This document shows positions 10,128-22,181 of a stretch of DNA of 64,000 nt, piece after piece. The notes under the pieces were generated by a model, which saw only the letters and a list, made by a program, of their open reading frames with translations, did no database searches and was not told the origin of the DNA. Numbering within the stretch: position 1 is the first letter of the stretch; the number at the start of each line of letters is the position of its first letter. Source of the stretch: Leucocoprinus leucothites (taxonomy: Eukaryota > Basidiomycota > Agaricomycetes > Agaricales > Agaricaceae); the NCBI GenBank assembly GCA_013368445.1, contig JAACJO010000007.1:124001-188000 (forward strand), in the 5' to 3' direction. A program made the position numbers and the translations under genes.

Positions 10128-13100
10128 CTAATCGTCCTCCCCGAACATGATCTTCAGGTTTTCGATACTTTGTGGATCCGCAGGACCATCTTTTCCGCTG
10201 CCTCGAAAGGCCTCGCGTATGATGGCTGTCTTCCTTTTCTGGATTTGCAAAATTCTTCCTTCAATGGTGTTGGAAACCTACAGCAATCGTAAACGGATAT
10301 CTCCTGGCCGAAAGACATGTACTTACAATGAATTGAGTTACATGAACAGCTTTCTCTTGGCCAATTCGGTGCACACGATCGATCGCTGTACAGAGAGAAT
10401 TGAGTCTTTCAATAGCTTCATCGAGCTCATGGGTTTACATACCTTGATTCTCAGTTGCGGCATTCCACCAGCAGTCCATCTGGAAAATCTGGGTAAGTAC
10501 CACACCGACCAAGGAGGGAAAGATGTACCATAAATACATGATTTGCATTTGTCAGCTATCAAAAAAGCCGTCAGTAGCATGAAGTGGATTAAAGCACATT
10601 TGTCTTTACATTAAGTCCAACTCCTCCCGCCTTTAAGCTGATGATCAAGACCTTGGGTTGAGTCGAAGGTGCTTTAAATGCTGAAATCGCAGAGCTCTTT
10701 TTCTTCACGTCCATAGTGCCATCAAACCGATAGTGGTCAAATTTTTCTCGTCGAAGGACAGTCTGTATAAGATCCATGAAGCTTGTGAATTGGGAGAAAA
10801 CGACAGCACGGAAAGCTGGGTCCTGCTCCTTCAATCTCCCTGTTTGGCATATTTAATTTCATAAGCAGAGAATGCTGTATTTGCCACGCACGCAAATGTT
10901 GGAGAAGAGCTTCAAGCTTGGTCGAGGACTGGAAGTCATTCCGTCTAAGTGTGACACCAGCAGAGGGCTGGGAGCCAGTAGGCTCCTTCCGAACAACCTC
11001 CAGTAGTTCACTGGCTTTGATAGGCCCTCGGCCACATGCAAAACAATTCGGCTGTTGGCCTTTCTCTTCACGGGTGGCAATATGAGTGAGAATGCAGTCC
11101 TTACAGCTGAATTAACATCAACCTATTAAGTATTTTCCTTTACGAGAATATGCAAGCAACTCACCATTGATGAACACACCCTGGTATAATAGTCGGTATC
11201 TGCATCACGTCAAAACATATAGGACACTCTAATGCCTCCTCATCCGCTAGATTCGCTAATACACCTTCTGCGAAAGTCGGATTGGGACTACCGCTACCGT
11301 CAGGCTCTGAATTGAACTGTTGAACGAGATCATCAATGCCCAAGTTTTTGTTCTTCGAGGACCTTGAATGTCCTGCTTCCTCATTCTCCAGGACTAAGCT
11401 TGGGTGCAGTACAGCACGTCGTAGCCTATACAAGGATTAGATCATCCCGAGAGAAGCAGTGTTTAGCACACCTCATGAGCATGGCTAGAATGTGCGTATA
11501 ATTCCTGCTAATTAAACCCTTGGCTTCGAGTGAGTCAAAATTTTGCTTGACCTTCAGCCAAATTGAGTCGTAGATCTTTCGTTCTAACGACGAGAACTCA
11601 AGAGTCTCGATGTTGACCTGGGGAGATGATGACAGAGAGAAAAACATGATGAAGACAAACTATGTACCTCTTTTGGCGGTAACTCAACAATCTTTTTACC
11701 ATCAACGTCAAGCATGTTCTTTTCTCTTCGTAGCAGCACATTTTCAAGAATTACTTGGACGATCTCTATTGCCTTCGGATCCCGAGCGAGGAAGGGTAGA
11801 GTGATAAATCTGAAAAGTGTTAGGATGGTGGTACGAAGATTAAGGGCGCTGACTTACGAGCGGAAGTACGCGTATTCCGACCAAGGTTTGTGATCCAGAA
11901 ATCTACTAGAAGCCGCGTCAACACCAAGGAAACAAATCATTGCGTAGATGCTCACAGTAGCGAGAAAAGATCTTCGAGTTTATTAACGATTGGTGTCCCG
12001 GTAACGGCCCATCGCCATCTGGCACGTAAGTCATAGACAGCTTTAGCTGTCTTACTAGTCCGAGATTTGCATGCGTGTGCTTCATCTAGAACAATTCTCA
12101 GCCAATAGACTGTTCGGAGTATGAGTAACTACAAAGAACATAGATGGTCCTATGCGCTCACCCTCGAACACAGAAGATCTGTAAGGCTTGGCATGCTCGG
12201 AAGCCAGTGTGCCATAGGATGTTACAACGACTTTGGGAATGACATTCCCTTCGTCCCCATCGTCAACTACAGTATCGAGATCAAGACGATTTGAACCATG
12301 CCAAATAATAACCTTGACCGTGCCGGTTTCATTTGATCGACCTATCTCTTCTGCCCACTGATTCAATAGTGAGGTCGGGGCTACAATCAAGGTCGCAGAT
12401 GGGGGCAGGCGCCTGGGTCGCCGTTTACTGGGCTGAAAGGCTTTATCGATGCGCTGTTGGCGTGATTTGGCTTGGGGCACTTCTTCCCATTTTACTTCGG
12501 CCTTTCCAAGTCGGCTCGTTTGTATCAGGGCTGAAATCATTATAGTCTTGCCCATACCCACTGCAGACCTCTCGTTAGTACCTAAACGTAAACGTGACGA
12601 AAACCTTACTTTCTGTAAAAAATTAATAATAATAAAAGAACAAATGCCCGTCATTGAGATGCACGCATTCAGAAGACTCGCTGCCTACCGTCACTGGGAA
12701 ATTTCAGCTTGAATCCACACGTGAAGATAATAGAACTTACGCCAAAATTCCTCCTCGGCATTGTCGCTCAGCTTTGGGAACACTCAAGCTGAGCTCGCCC
12801 GAGTACGGATTGAAGTAAAATGCTTTCTCGTCAGCCGTTAAATCGATGCCTCCGGATTTGGAATTTGGTTCTGCAGGGAAAATATACCTGAAGACATGAA
12901 CGAGTGCAATTAAGTTTGAGAGGAACACCTACTGGCTCCACAATGGGTGCATCGACGCAGTTCTATGAGAGTCGTCCTTATCATGCTCGATAGAAAACAT
13001 CCAACTACCCCCAAATCAGCCACAAAATCCTGTATAGACCACAGCACATACTGGAGCGCTTGCTTTTGATAACCCCGCAGAGTCAGGTCGAAGCTTTCAC

Positions 13101-14500
13101 TAGGTTCCATCATTGGCACCGTGTTATCCTTCTGTTGAGCCCTATTAAAATTTGAATGATTAGGATCAAGACTTGAGCAAGCATCTCACTTTTGATAAAT
13201 GAGGTTTAAATCATTTCCAGAAAGCTCCTCGGTCACATCAACCTCAATTTCCTCCCCATCACCCACAAGTTCTTTTTTTGTTTTCCCAGCCTTGCGTTTT
13301 GCGAGCTGATCAATGGTATCCTCGAACTTCTGGCTAAATCGCTGTGGTTTAACACCCGCACCAGCCTGAGGTTGCAGCCCTATAACATCGAAGAGCTTAA
13401 GTATAGATGCCTTCCTCTCACGTAAATAACTTCGAACGGAGAAAATCAGATATAAAGCCATTCAAACAGCAGCAAATCCAGCAAACCTCTCCTCCTGTGT
13501 TTCGTAGCCCTCATTAAAAGAGAAATCGCCATCGTCTCGTTGGTTAGAGATACATAGAGGTTTGAAGGCTTCGGAGACAAGATATATGTGTAGTGTTACC
13601 ATCAAGCCCATGCCGGTCAAGAGCTTCTCAGGACATTCGGTCATTGTACCTCGAATCTCAACCAAACCTGTATGTACATCAACCACAATTTCGCTGGCGA
13701 CACGAAAGGGCGTACCAAAATCTAGAAGTCTTGATATCCAACTGGCCACCTCGGTTGGTAAGCGAGCAAACTCTATATTGATTCAAGTATGAGTTTTCCC
13801 TCAAAGGGCCTAGACTTGACAAAGAAATACCGAAGCCCCTCTGGTTCGAAATGCGCACAACTGTGTCCACCTTCTTTTTCGCGATTTTCGTCGTTTGAGG
13901 CTTCATCATGCTGGTAATTGTAGCTTGTTTCTTGCCGCTGATTCCCTTGGTACTCTTCTGGGTTTTCGAGCTGGTAGGCATGCTATTTGGCCCATCTCGT
14001 TGGATGATTACAGATTCGCCAGGCTTGACATAGCCCTTCCCGGAGGCTGTACTCCAAGCATTCTCGACAAAGACGTCTCCCAAATATATAGGACAGAAAC
14101 AAGGAACCTGGGAGGCAGTTTGAACGGGAGATAATCTCCTTTTTTTTGCTGGAGGCCCCTCAAGATACTCCCTATTCGATTTTCTGGGCATGTTTTTTGT
14201 TGAAAGAATAGGGGGTGCCTCCAGAATCTCGATGTCATCGTCGTCAGTGACAAAACCAGGTATAGGAGATGTGTTTATGTGTGCGTCTTCAGCATCGTCT
14301 TCGTCGCTGGGTGCCAAAAAGAGAGTAGAGGAAGAAGGGACCTTGGCTAGCGTTTGGGGACCGTCCGATGGAAGGATTGGCTCTGACTCAAGCAAACTCT
14401 CCTCATAGGACTTGGCGGGCGATATGACTCCGTCTTCATCATCAGAGCCAGCAAAGAATAGGCCAGGAGGGGAATCGCCAGTTACCCTTGCGTCTGACAT
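10128..14500 (-). CDS. RAD5: RAD5/HLTF-type HIRAN-SNF2-RING DNA helicase and ubiquitin ligase
   Basis: Twenty exons whose phases all agree, 1126 residues: 13831-14500, 13487-13772, 13190-13429, 13052-13141, 12933-13004, 12741-12887, 12689-12693, 12610-12612, 12162-12560, 11956-12109, 11858-11905, 11668-11809, 11472-11617, 11165-11425, 10892-11106, 10610-10839, 10529-10555, 10443-10479, 10327-10385, 10128-10277. A disordered acidic N-terminus precedes a HIRAN domain (about 133-165, [15 protein letters not shown]). The SNF2 ATPase has motif I ADEMGMGKT (Lys about 509) and DEAH. A RING finger (CPICFD...CVHQCCKDC, about 867-915) sits between the helicase lobes, as in Rad5, and the second lobe ends with [12 protein letters not shown]. 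Rad5 proteins polyubiquitinate PCNA and remodel stalled replication forks. Motif I is encoded across two microexons. Confidence 0.95.
12610..12693 (-). other. RAD5: Two consecutive microexons (5 nt and 3 nt) in RAD5 motif I
   Basis: Microexon TGACG (12689-12693) is flanked by cccag and gtaggc; microexon AAA (12610-12612) by ttacag and gtaagg. Joined to the upstream ...GC and downstream TGGGTATGGGC they read GCT GAC GAA ATG GGT ATG GGC, exactly the SNF2 motif I (A-D-E-M-G-M-G). The three introns are 47, 76 and 49 nt with GT-AG ends, and the last has a perfect CTAAC branch site. Without both microexons the frame and the ATP-binding motif are lost. Confidence 0.88.
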
Positions 14501-14661
14501 GATGGACGTACGAGGAACGCGAAAAAGGGAACTGCCTGGATGAATAAATTGGGACGCGTCGAGCGCGTCACGTACACAAATAAAGCCAAATACTCAGGAT
14601 AGATTCCAATCTCTTCTGGATCAGAGATCTTCAGCTCACTGGCTTGCACACCCAACCGACC
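14501..14661. promoter_or_regulatory. Bidirectional promoter between RAD5 and CCT7
   Basis: Only 161 bp separate the two start codons, so the genes must share a promoter region. It contains an ACGCGT (14554-14559) 54 bp upstream of RAD5, a possible MBF-type site fitting a replication-stress gene. No TATA box is evident. Confidence 0.5.
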
Positions 14662-16597
14662 ATGCAACGATCCTTGCCGATGGTACGCTCTGGTTTAAAG
14701 CCAAACATCCTAGTAAACTCATTATCGCCCAGCAACCAACCGTTGTCCTCTTAAGAGAGGGGACGGACACTTCTCAGGGAAATCCTCAGCTCTTGTCAAA
14801 TATTTCAGCTTGTCTTGCGATCGCAGAGACGCTTTCCAGCACACTTGGACCAAGAGGGATGGATAAGCTGATTGTCAATGAGCGCGGAGAAGCCCAGATA
14901 ACGAACGATGGTGCTACCATCCTCAAATTACTCGATATTGTGCATCCTGCAGCTAGAACACTGGTAGACATTGCTAGGGCCCAAGATGCTGAAGTTGGGG
15001 ATGGGACAACCAGTGTAGTTCTGCTGGCTGCACAGCTGCTGAAAGAAGTTCGCGGATATATTGAAGAAGGAGTTAGCCCTCATATTATCATGAAAGGCTT
15101 TCAAAAAGCATCACACCTGGTAGGTTAACAATTTGTCCCATCCTCTCCGTCACATGTATCCTTGACCGCAAAATTAGGCTTTGCAGCGCATCAAGGAACT
15201 ACAAGTGTCAGTCGATAAATCAGATCCAGAGTAGGTGCTGGTCAACGTGAATTCCATAATATCTGACTTGCATCCACAGGCGCTTCCGTGCCCTATTGCT
15301 CAAATGTGCCTCGACATCAATGTCTTCAAAACTTATTCACTCCGAGAAACCTTTTTTCTCCAAAATGGTTGTCGACGCAATTGAATGCCTCGACCAAGAT
15401 GACCTCGACGATTCTTTGATTGGTGTCAAAAAGATTGCCGGTGGTGGCATGCAAGACTCACTCCTAGTCAGGGGCGTGGCCTTCAAAAAAACCTTCACTT
15501 ACGCAGGCGCAGAGCAACAGCCTAAGCTCTTCCATGATCCTCTTATCCTATGCCTCAATGTCGAGCTCGAGCTTAAGGCAGAGAAGGACAACGCAGAAAT
15601 CCGGGTTGATGCAGTCGCTGATTACCAAGCCATCGTGGATGCCGAGTGGGAGATCATATATCGTAAACTCCAGGCAATCGAGAAAACGGGTGCAAAGGTG
15701 GTCCTCAGCAAACTTCCAATCGGTGACCTCGCTACTCAATGGTTTGCGGACCGGGACATTTTCTGCGCTGGGCGCGTCGCTGCGGCTGATCTACGGAGAG
15801 TTATTCAGGCAGTTGGCGGGTCCATCCAATCTACGTGCTCCGATATCAAGCGCGAACACCTTGGCACATGTGGCATATTTGAAGAGAAACAAATTGGCGG
15901 AGAGCGCTACAATATATTCGAAGGATGCCCCAAGGCAAAAACTTGTACGCTGGTGCTTCGCGGTGGGGCTGAGCAATTCATGGAGGAGGTGGAACGTAGT
16001 TTACATGACGCGCTCATGGTCGTTAAGCGTGCTGTTCGAACCGGCGAGATCGTTGCTGGTGGTGGTGCTACTGAGGTTTGTGAATCTCAGACATTCCTAG
16101 CCCAGGCTGACTATTGGTTGTAGATGGAGCTGTCCGCTTTTATTCGGGATTACGCGTATTCTATTCCTGGTAAACTCCAGCTCGTGATGGCCGCATTTGC
16201 GAAAGCCCTTGAAATCATTCCTCGTCAAATAAGTGATAATGCTGGGCTCGACTCTACGGATATCCTCAACAAACTCCGGATGAAACATGCGAATGGCGAG
16301 AAGTGGTACGGGGTTGATGTTGATGGTACCTCAGGCGTTCGGGACAATTACGAGGCTTTCGTCTGGGAACCAAGCCTCGTCAAAAGTAATGCTATCAGCA
16401 GTGCAACTGAAGCTGCATGCTTGATTCTCAGTGTGGATGAGACAGTGCGTAATCCCCAGAGCGAAGCCGTAAGTTGAGTCTCTTTTCTGCTTCTATCAGT
16501 TTTTGACGCTCTATAGCAAAATCCCGGTCCAAAGGCACCCCCGGGTGCAGCGCAGAGGGCATTGAGGGGCCGCGGGAGGGGTATGCCTCGCCGGTGA
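14662..16597 (+). CDS. CCT7: T-complex protein 1 subunit eta (CCT7) chaperonin
   Basis: Six exons: 14662-14682, 14733-15119, 15178-15230, 15280-16075, 16124-16468, 16517-16597; 560 residues, normal for CCT7. The start could also be the in-frame ATG at 14680, giving [17 protein letters not shown], the typical eta N-terminus. The ATPase motifs [26 protein letters not shown] and [13 protein letters not shown] are intact, as are GGGATE and the C-terminal Gly/Arg tail GRGRGMPRR. The protein is one of eight subunits of the cytosolic TRiC/CCT ring that folds actin, tubulin and WD40 proteins. It is transcribed divergently from RAD5. Confidence 0.95.
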
Positions 16598-17186
16598 AGA
16601 CTGGCATAGCCAATATGATAATGACGGACCATGTACTAATCGGAGGTCGCTTAATTGCTAATCCAATGTCACACTGTTCCAATTGAGCCCCGTCCCCAAT
16701 GGGAAACCTGAAATACTCCCGGAAGCTCAAGGGTATATTTTGCGACATATGAAGTGCTCAAATCAGGAGTCGCGTTGTTCATTGCTATCTTTTTTGCTTC
16801 CGCTGGTGGGTTGGTTGGCAGGTCACCTGTTTATGAGCATTGCCGTACTTATAATGTCTCCCGCCTCTCCCGTCTAAATCTACTCTAACCCTTATACCCA
16901 GCTACGAACGACCTCTTAGACCTCAATCAACGCGCCTAAAACCCTATTTTATCGCCTACACCAGATGACCTTGATCGGGTAATTGACAGCCCTTATTTAG
17001 ACCAACACTAATTGCGCCATCGTGCTTCTACGGTACGCCATATCTGTACCTCCACGCGCCATATCCCAACACATTTACTCCCTCCCAGGACCATATGTCA
17101 TCAAAACTGAGAGTGAAATAAATAAACATTCCCTTACGAAAATCGAACGAAGCTGTTTCTGCGGCCTTCCACCATCGCAGTCGACG
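16598..17186. other. Intergenic region upstream of the MFS transporter
   Basis: No gene seen. It holds the 3' flank of CCT7 and the 5' flank of the transporter; a reading frame open upstream of 17187 has no in-frame ATG that looks like a start. Confidence 0.5.
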
Positions 17187-19521
17187 ATGTCGTCTCGTAT
17201 TCCAACTTCTCCCATCCCGCGAAAGGAGGATTCATTCGAGTCGTCCGATGGCGAAAAGGCTACAGTCTCTTCTGAAATCCACTCGGTTCGAGATATTCCT
17301 CCCTTAGCTGCACCTCTCAACCATCCTGCGAAAGGTGTGGGCTTCCATGGTATTCTCTCAATTTTCAATCCCGATAAACGGGATTTGGATGCTGTTGCGA
17401 CACAGCCCTCCGTGTTTGACGACCCAAGCACTCTTGACACTTACCGACCACCAGGGAATTATGAGAATGCTCATCGCTTTGAGCCGCTTGCGCGATGGAC
17501 ATGGCGGGAAGAAAAGGTAATTGTACCAAGCTTACTCGCCCATGGTTTTGAGCATAATGATAATTGTAATGGAACAGGCCATCGTCCGAAAAATCGACCT
17601 GCGCATCATGATCTGGGCGTGTATTATGTTCTTTTCTTTGGACCTAGATCGGGCAAACATATCCCAAGCCAACTCCGATAATCTCCTCGACGACCTAAAG
17701 CTTACTACAAATGATTACAACCTTGGCAACACGTTGTTCCGTCTTTCCTTTCTCTGTGCAGGTAGAGGAGCCACCCATGCCTCTAGAATACACACTTATG
17801 GTTTGCCAGAGCTACCCTCGCAGCTCATCTCAAAACGCGTCGGGCCCGATGTCTGGGTTCCCAGCCAGGCAAGTCGTGCCGGTTTAACTCTTTCATTACA
17901 CATTATAATCATATTGTAGATGGTGGCTTGGAGTGTCTTGTCAGCTTCGCAGTTCTGGCTAAGTGGTCGTTCCAGTTTCCTCGCATGCAGGTAAGTGATC
18001 AAGTCCATCAGGCTGCCTCGCTATATAATTTGATACCTAACGTCATACTAGATTCCTCCTCGGATTCCTTCAAGGTGGCTTCATCCCTGACATAGTCCTT
18101 TATCTGTCGTACTTCTACACAGGACGTGAACGTGTGTTCTTTATATCCCCCCCCCTTTTTATTGATTGCGATTAGTTGTACTGACTCTGCTTTTGATCCA
18201 GTACCCATTCGCCTTGCCTTTTTCTGGATATCCAACTATGCTGCTGATATCTTGAGTGCTTTTATGGCAACTGGTATACTGAAAATGCGCGGAGTGGGCG
18301 GCCATGCAGGCTGGCGGTATTTATTTCTCATCGAGGGGCTTCTGACTTTCGTTGTTGGTATCACTTCTTGGTTTCTTATGCCTCCTGGTCCGTGTGAAAC
18401 GAAAACCTGGTTCCAGCCGAAAGGGTGGTTTAGTGAGCGGTATGTACCTTTTGTCTTCAAGCCCGACCTGTCCTCTTGAGCGACCCATACATTACCAGCG
18501 AAGAAACAATAATGGTTAATCGTGTTCTGCGCGATGATCCAACCAAGTCAGACATGCATAATCGTGAAGGCCTCACAGTCCGCATGATTTGGAACTCTCT
18601 CAAGGACTGGAGGCTCTGGCCCATTTACAGTGTTGGTCTCACACACATGAGTAAGTCACCCTTGTTCCTGTATCGAGGTACGGTCAGGTTGACATGGCCT
18701 CTTCTAGTTCCCGTCGGTCCTCCTCAGCAGTACCTCACACTCTCCCTTCGCAATCTCGGCTTCAATACCACGGAAACAAATTTACTTTCCATCCCTTCAA
18801 CAGTGATTGGGACGGTCATGCTCCTTTTCACCGCCTACTTCAGCGAATTGGTCAATAGCAGAGTTGCTGCAACAGTCATTCTGCAGCTTTGGGCCTTACC
18901 TCTGCTCATCGCACTTTATACTTTCAACAGCCATACCTCACAATGGGTTTATTTTGCTGTTGTCACTCTCGTCACTGGCTTCCCTTATGTACATCCCATA
19001 CAAGTCGCCTGGGCATCGAGGAATTCTTACAGCGTGAAAACCAGGACGGTTTCTGCCAGCGTGTACAATATGTTTGTACAGGCTGGTGCCATCATTTACG
19101 TGAGCACAGTCTACAGTATCTCATGGACAAATAAGTCGCTGAGAGTGATATGATTCAAGGCGAATATATACCGCGCGGATGATAAACCTCTCTGTGAGTT
19201 TCGATCCCCGCCTTCTCACCACGTTGACAAAACGATTCTTAACCAGTATTCTCTCCAGATAAACGAGGCAACCGGGCTCTCATCGGCATTGCATCAATGA
19301 ACATCTGTCTTTACATCTTTGCCTATTCCTTCTACAGGACCCTCAACGCTCGGCGAGAGAGAAAATGGAATTCCATGTCGGTTCAGGTGGGCTGATCTCT
19401 TGACATGACGTTTCAAGAAATTTAATCTAATCCATTCGCTTGGGTGTAGGAACAGCAAGATTACATCAACAACACTAAGGACATTGGGAATAAGCGCCTG
19501 GACTTCCGATTTGTGTACTAA
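17187..19521 (+). CDS. MFS transporter, anion:cation symporter (allantoate/vitamin permease) family
   Basis: Eleven exons: 17187-17516, 17578-17761, 17810-17868, 17920-17990, 18052-18131, 18202-18439, 18481-18650, 18708-19099, 19160-19193, 19247-19386, 19450-19521; 589 residues. After a hydrophilic N-terminus (about 110 residues) the sequence [17 protein letters not shown]...LDRANISQA is the hallmark start of the Dal5/Tna1/Fen2-like group, which imports small organic anions such as allantoate, nicotinate or pantothenate. Further motifs are [20 protein letters not shown] (TM4-5 region) and [13 protein letters not shown]. About 12 TM helices are expected. The intron after exon 3 has a GC donor (CAG|gcaagt). 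The substrate cannot be told from sequence alone. Confidence 0.88.
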
Positions 19522-19903
19522 TGGATTGAGCATTATGATAGGAAAATTATATCACATTGATTTATTTTCTAACTCTCCACTGTATTTGTGTACACTATTT
19601 CATTTCTCTATCATCTGCAGCACTCAGATCTAGTAGCCCCTGTCAGACCTTCCCTGACCGTACCTCACTAAACTTTGCGTACCATTCTTTGGGTTCGATC
19701 GCCCTCCAGAATTACTTCTAAATTTGGTAGGTGATCGACAAGGTCCGAGCGCATCAATTTAATCGAGATCACTATCATTATTTGGTCATGCTTATCCACA
19801 TTTTTGCATTTCTTTTTCGTACTGGCGAATTTATTGAAGTGGGTCCACGGAGGACCACGGTAGCAAAGGACATATTTATTATACCGGTGAACATATCATG
19901 ACC

Positions 19904-21959
19904 TTAAAACAACTCGAATGCAGTCCATACTGGGACAATCCTACCCTTCTCCTCAACCTCTACCCATCCTTTTAGTTCGTCATCGAGGTAGCCCATGTCA
20001 TCCACTCTTCCGAATGCCTGGTCCCAACCCAACCCAACGGCTAATGTCCTGCACACATTCGAGCTGAATGCCCAAGAAAAATAAGAACAAATCAATCGCC
20101 GCTCCAAAATGCATACCTGATTGTACAGACACCAGCTCTTGAGATCGGTTCACCTTTCTGGGACCACATCCCACTCAATAATGCAAAGTCCACGACCATA
20201 CCCTTGGTCAGTCTCAATCTCTCTTCCAAGCTGAGGGAGTTGAACTCTTTCTGATCATAGTCCTGCGAACTAGCAAGCCGCCGCAAAGCAGAATCCTGGC
20301 TCTGTCGAAGGGAAAAGTAGCGTCCCATATAACTGTCTGCGAATTCACTTTCAGCGGCGGGAGAATCAGATGCAAAGTACACAGGAGCGTCGCTGAGGGA
20401 ATTTAATAGCCGTGCTCGTGTATCCTCAATGTAAGAAATATACTCCGTTATCGAGGTGTAGGAAGTACTGGAGAACCGGTGTTTTCTGTCCCCGCGTCGG
20501 ACATGTACTGAGATGTAAGTTTCTCTAGGCTGTGATGCGGCCGGAGGAATGAGGGCTTTGAGCTCCTGGCGGGCAGATTGGATGAGACTGGCTAGTTCCG
20601 AGTTGGGTCTGATTGTGGAGACAAAAGACTCGTGTGCGGCATCAAAGATGGGGCGAAGGCGGTTCAGATTATGGCCATACCTTGTCAAAGTGGAGCTTTA
20701 AGCTAATCAGACAAGGGGGAGTGAGAAGGAACGCCACTGACGGGTTCTCGTAATGTTCTGAGAAAGCATGCCCGAAATGATATTTTGCTGTGTGCGCGGT
20801 TATCACCTGAATCGACGTAGGTCAACAAATGCTTCAGTACGTGACAAAAGGTCTTTTTACCCAGTGGCTGAAAATTTGCGTTAGAATACTCAAAGTTCGC
20901 GAAGAAGACCAATTTACCTCGCAGTTCGGGGACAAGCAACGAGTTCTAAAACGCCACGACCACTTAATCCAAGAATCGTGTAGTGAAAGTCAGCGGATTT
21001 ATCGCACCTCTTGGATGAGGCGCACGGCAGTCGGGCTCAGGACCGGGGTTTTGGAAGTGATGTGTCCACCTGTCATGGAATTCAATGAGGCCAAGCCACA
21101 ATTTAAGTTAGTCTCAGCCACATACTTTCCACGATTCCAGTATGTATCATCGATAAAAAATGTTCGATTGCGCTATGCTGCAATCAATCTTCAGCGTTCC
21201 GCAACCAATGCAACGATTACGAACCTCACGAGCCAACGCGGCGGCTTGTGCAATCAAAGCCAAATCAGCCAAAAGCCCCACTTCTCCGTCCAACAGATAA
21301 GTAATTGTTTTTGAGCACACAGCTTCCCCTCCACCTTCTAGAAACTCGTTCTTGTCCGCGGTTTCCTCATTCTCCACTTCATGGGAAGTTTCGTTCATAT
21401 TCATGTTCATCGAATTTCGATCCCAGTAATCACCATGGGACATAAACCCGCTCTGAAGTTCTCTGCATTGGGAGACGTACTCTGACGGGTGCAATGGAGC
21501 TTCCTTCGGCGGAGGTATTGGTGGTGGCGTGTTCTTCACCGCCTCATCCGCAACAGGTGATGGTTTAGGCCCTTTTACGCCTACGTATTCCTGCAATTGT
21601 CCGGGGTGCTTGTACGAGAATACGATTAGGCCGAACAGAAAACACGCGAACAACGTTCCAAGAATAAGTGGGAAATCCACAAAACGTGCTGCAAAGCGGA
21701 TTCGTTGCGTTTTGGAGGCGTCTTTGGACCTGCCAGCAGGTTGGCGTGCGGAGGTTCTATTCGGCTCTGCGGAGAGAAGTGGAATGGTCTGCGTTTCACT
21801 ATCCGCTGGAGGGTGAATGTCCACGTCGTCGTATTGTCCTTCGGCTGTGCTCTGCCTCTCGAATCTGGAGCGAGGCGTTCGTGGTGTTAGAGCCTGTTCA
21901 TCAAGGTTATTCATGTGAACACCAGAAGCGAGATTAGTGAGTGGCTTGGGATGTGGCAT
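19904..21959 (-). CDS. Type II membrane fucosyltransferase-like protein
   Basis: Eight exons: 21225-21959, 21126-21172, 21008-21069, 20918-20945, 20861-20867 (7 nt), 20742-20806, 20117-20680, 19904-20063; 555 residues. A cytosolic N-terminus is followed by one TM anchor (FPLILGTLFACFLFGLIVF, about 98-116) and a lumenal domain. Key segments are RTFFIDDTYWNRGKW, a CPRTASHWVI stretch, YHFGHAFSEHYENPY and IGVHVRRGD-like YISVHVRRGDRK, the GDP-fucose-binding motif style of the FUT8/O-FucT/NodZ fold. SSNVCRTLAVGLGWDQA lies near the C-terminus. Probably a Golgi or ER glycosyltransferase of a family expanded in mushrooms; donor and acceptor are inferred. The 7-nt exon CCACTGG is needed for the HWVIT junction. 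Confidence 0.8.
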
Positions 21960-22181
21960 CTTCTGCTCAAGTTGCCTAGCAAGCAGTGGAAGGGAGTGAA
22001 GATTACCAGTGCGACGCTTGGCATCGTTTTGTCGTTGAGATGAGTGCGCCTAACAACGGATCAGATCAGATGTTGGCCGGCCATGGGATATATTTATATA
22101 CATAAGATCAAGTACTTATTTATAGGAGTACGCTGGTATGATACAGGAGTCGTTACGAGCGGAAGTATACAGAAAAATGAA

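Noticed and set aside
12082..12654. Reading the RAD5 segment as a separate gene starting inside the intron
   Set aside because: That frame begins in intron sequence and breaks motif I; the microexon model restores the motif and all phases.
13462..13464. In-frame TGA apparently interrupting RAD5
   Set aside because: It lies in a 57-nt intron (13430-13486); splicing gives a continuous [19 protein letters not shown].
19691..19703. tRNA B-box-like sequence GGTTCGATCGCC
   Set aside because: No A-box, acceptor stem or cloverleaf could be drawn around it.
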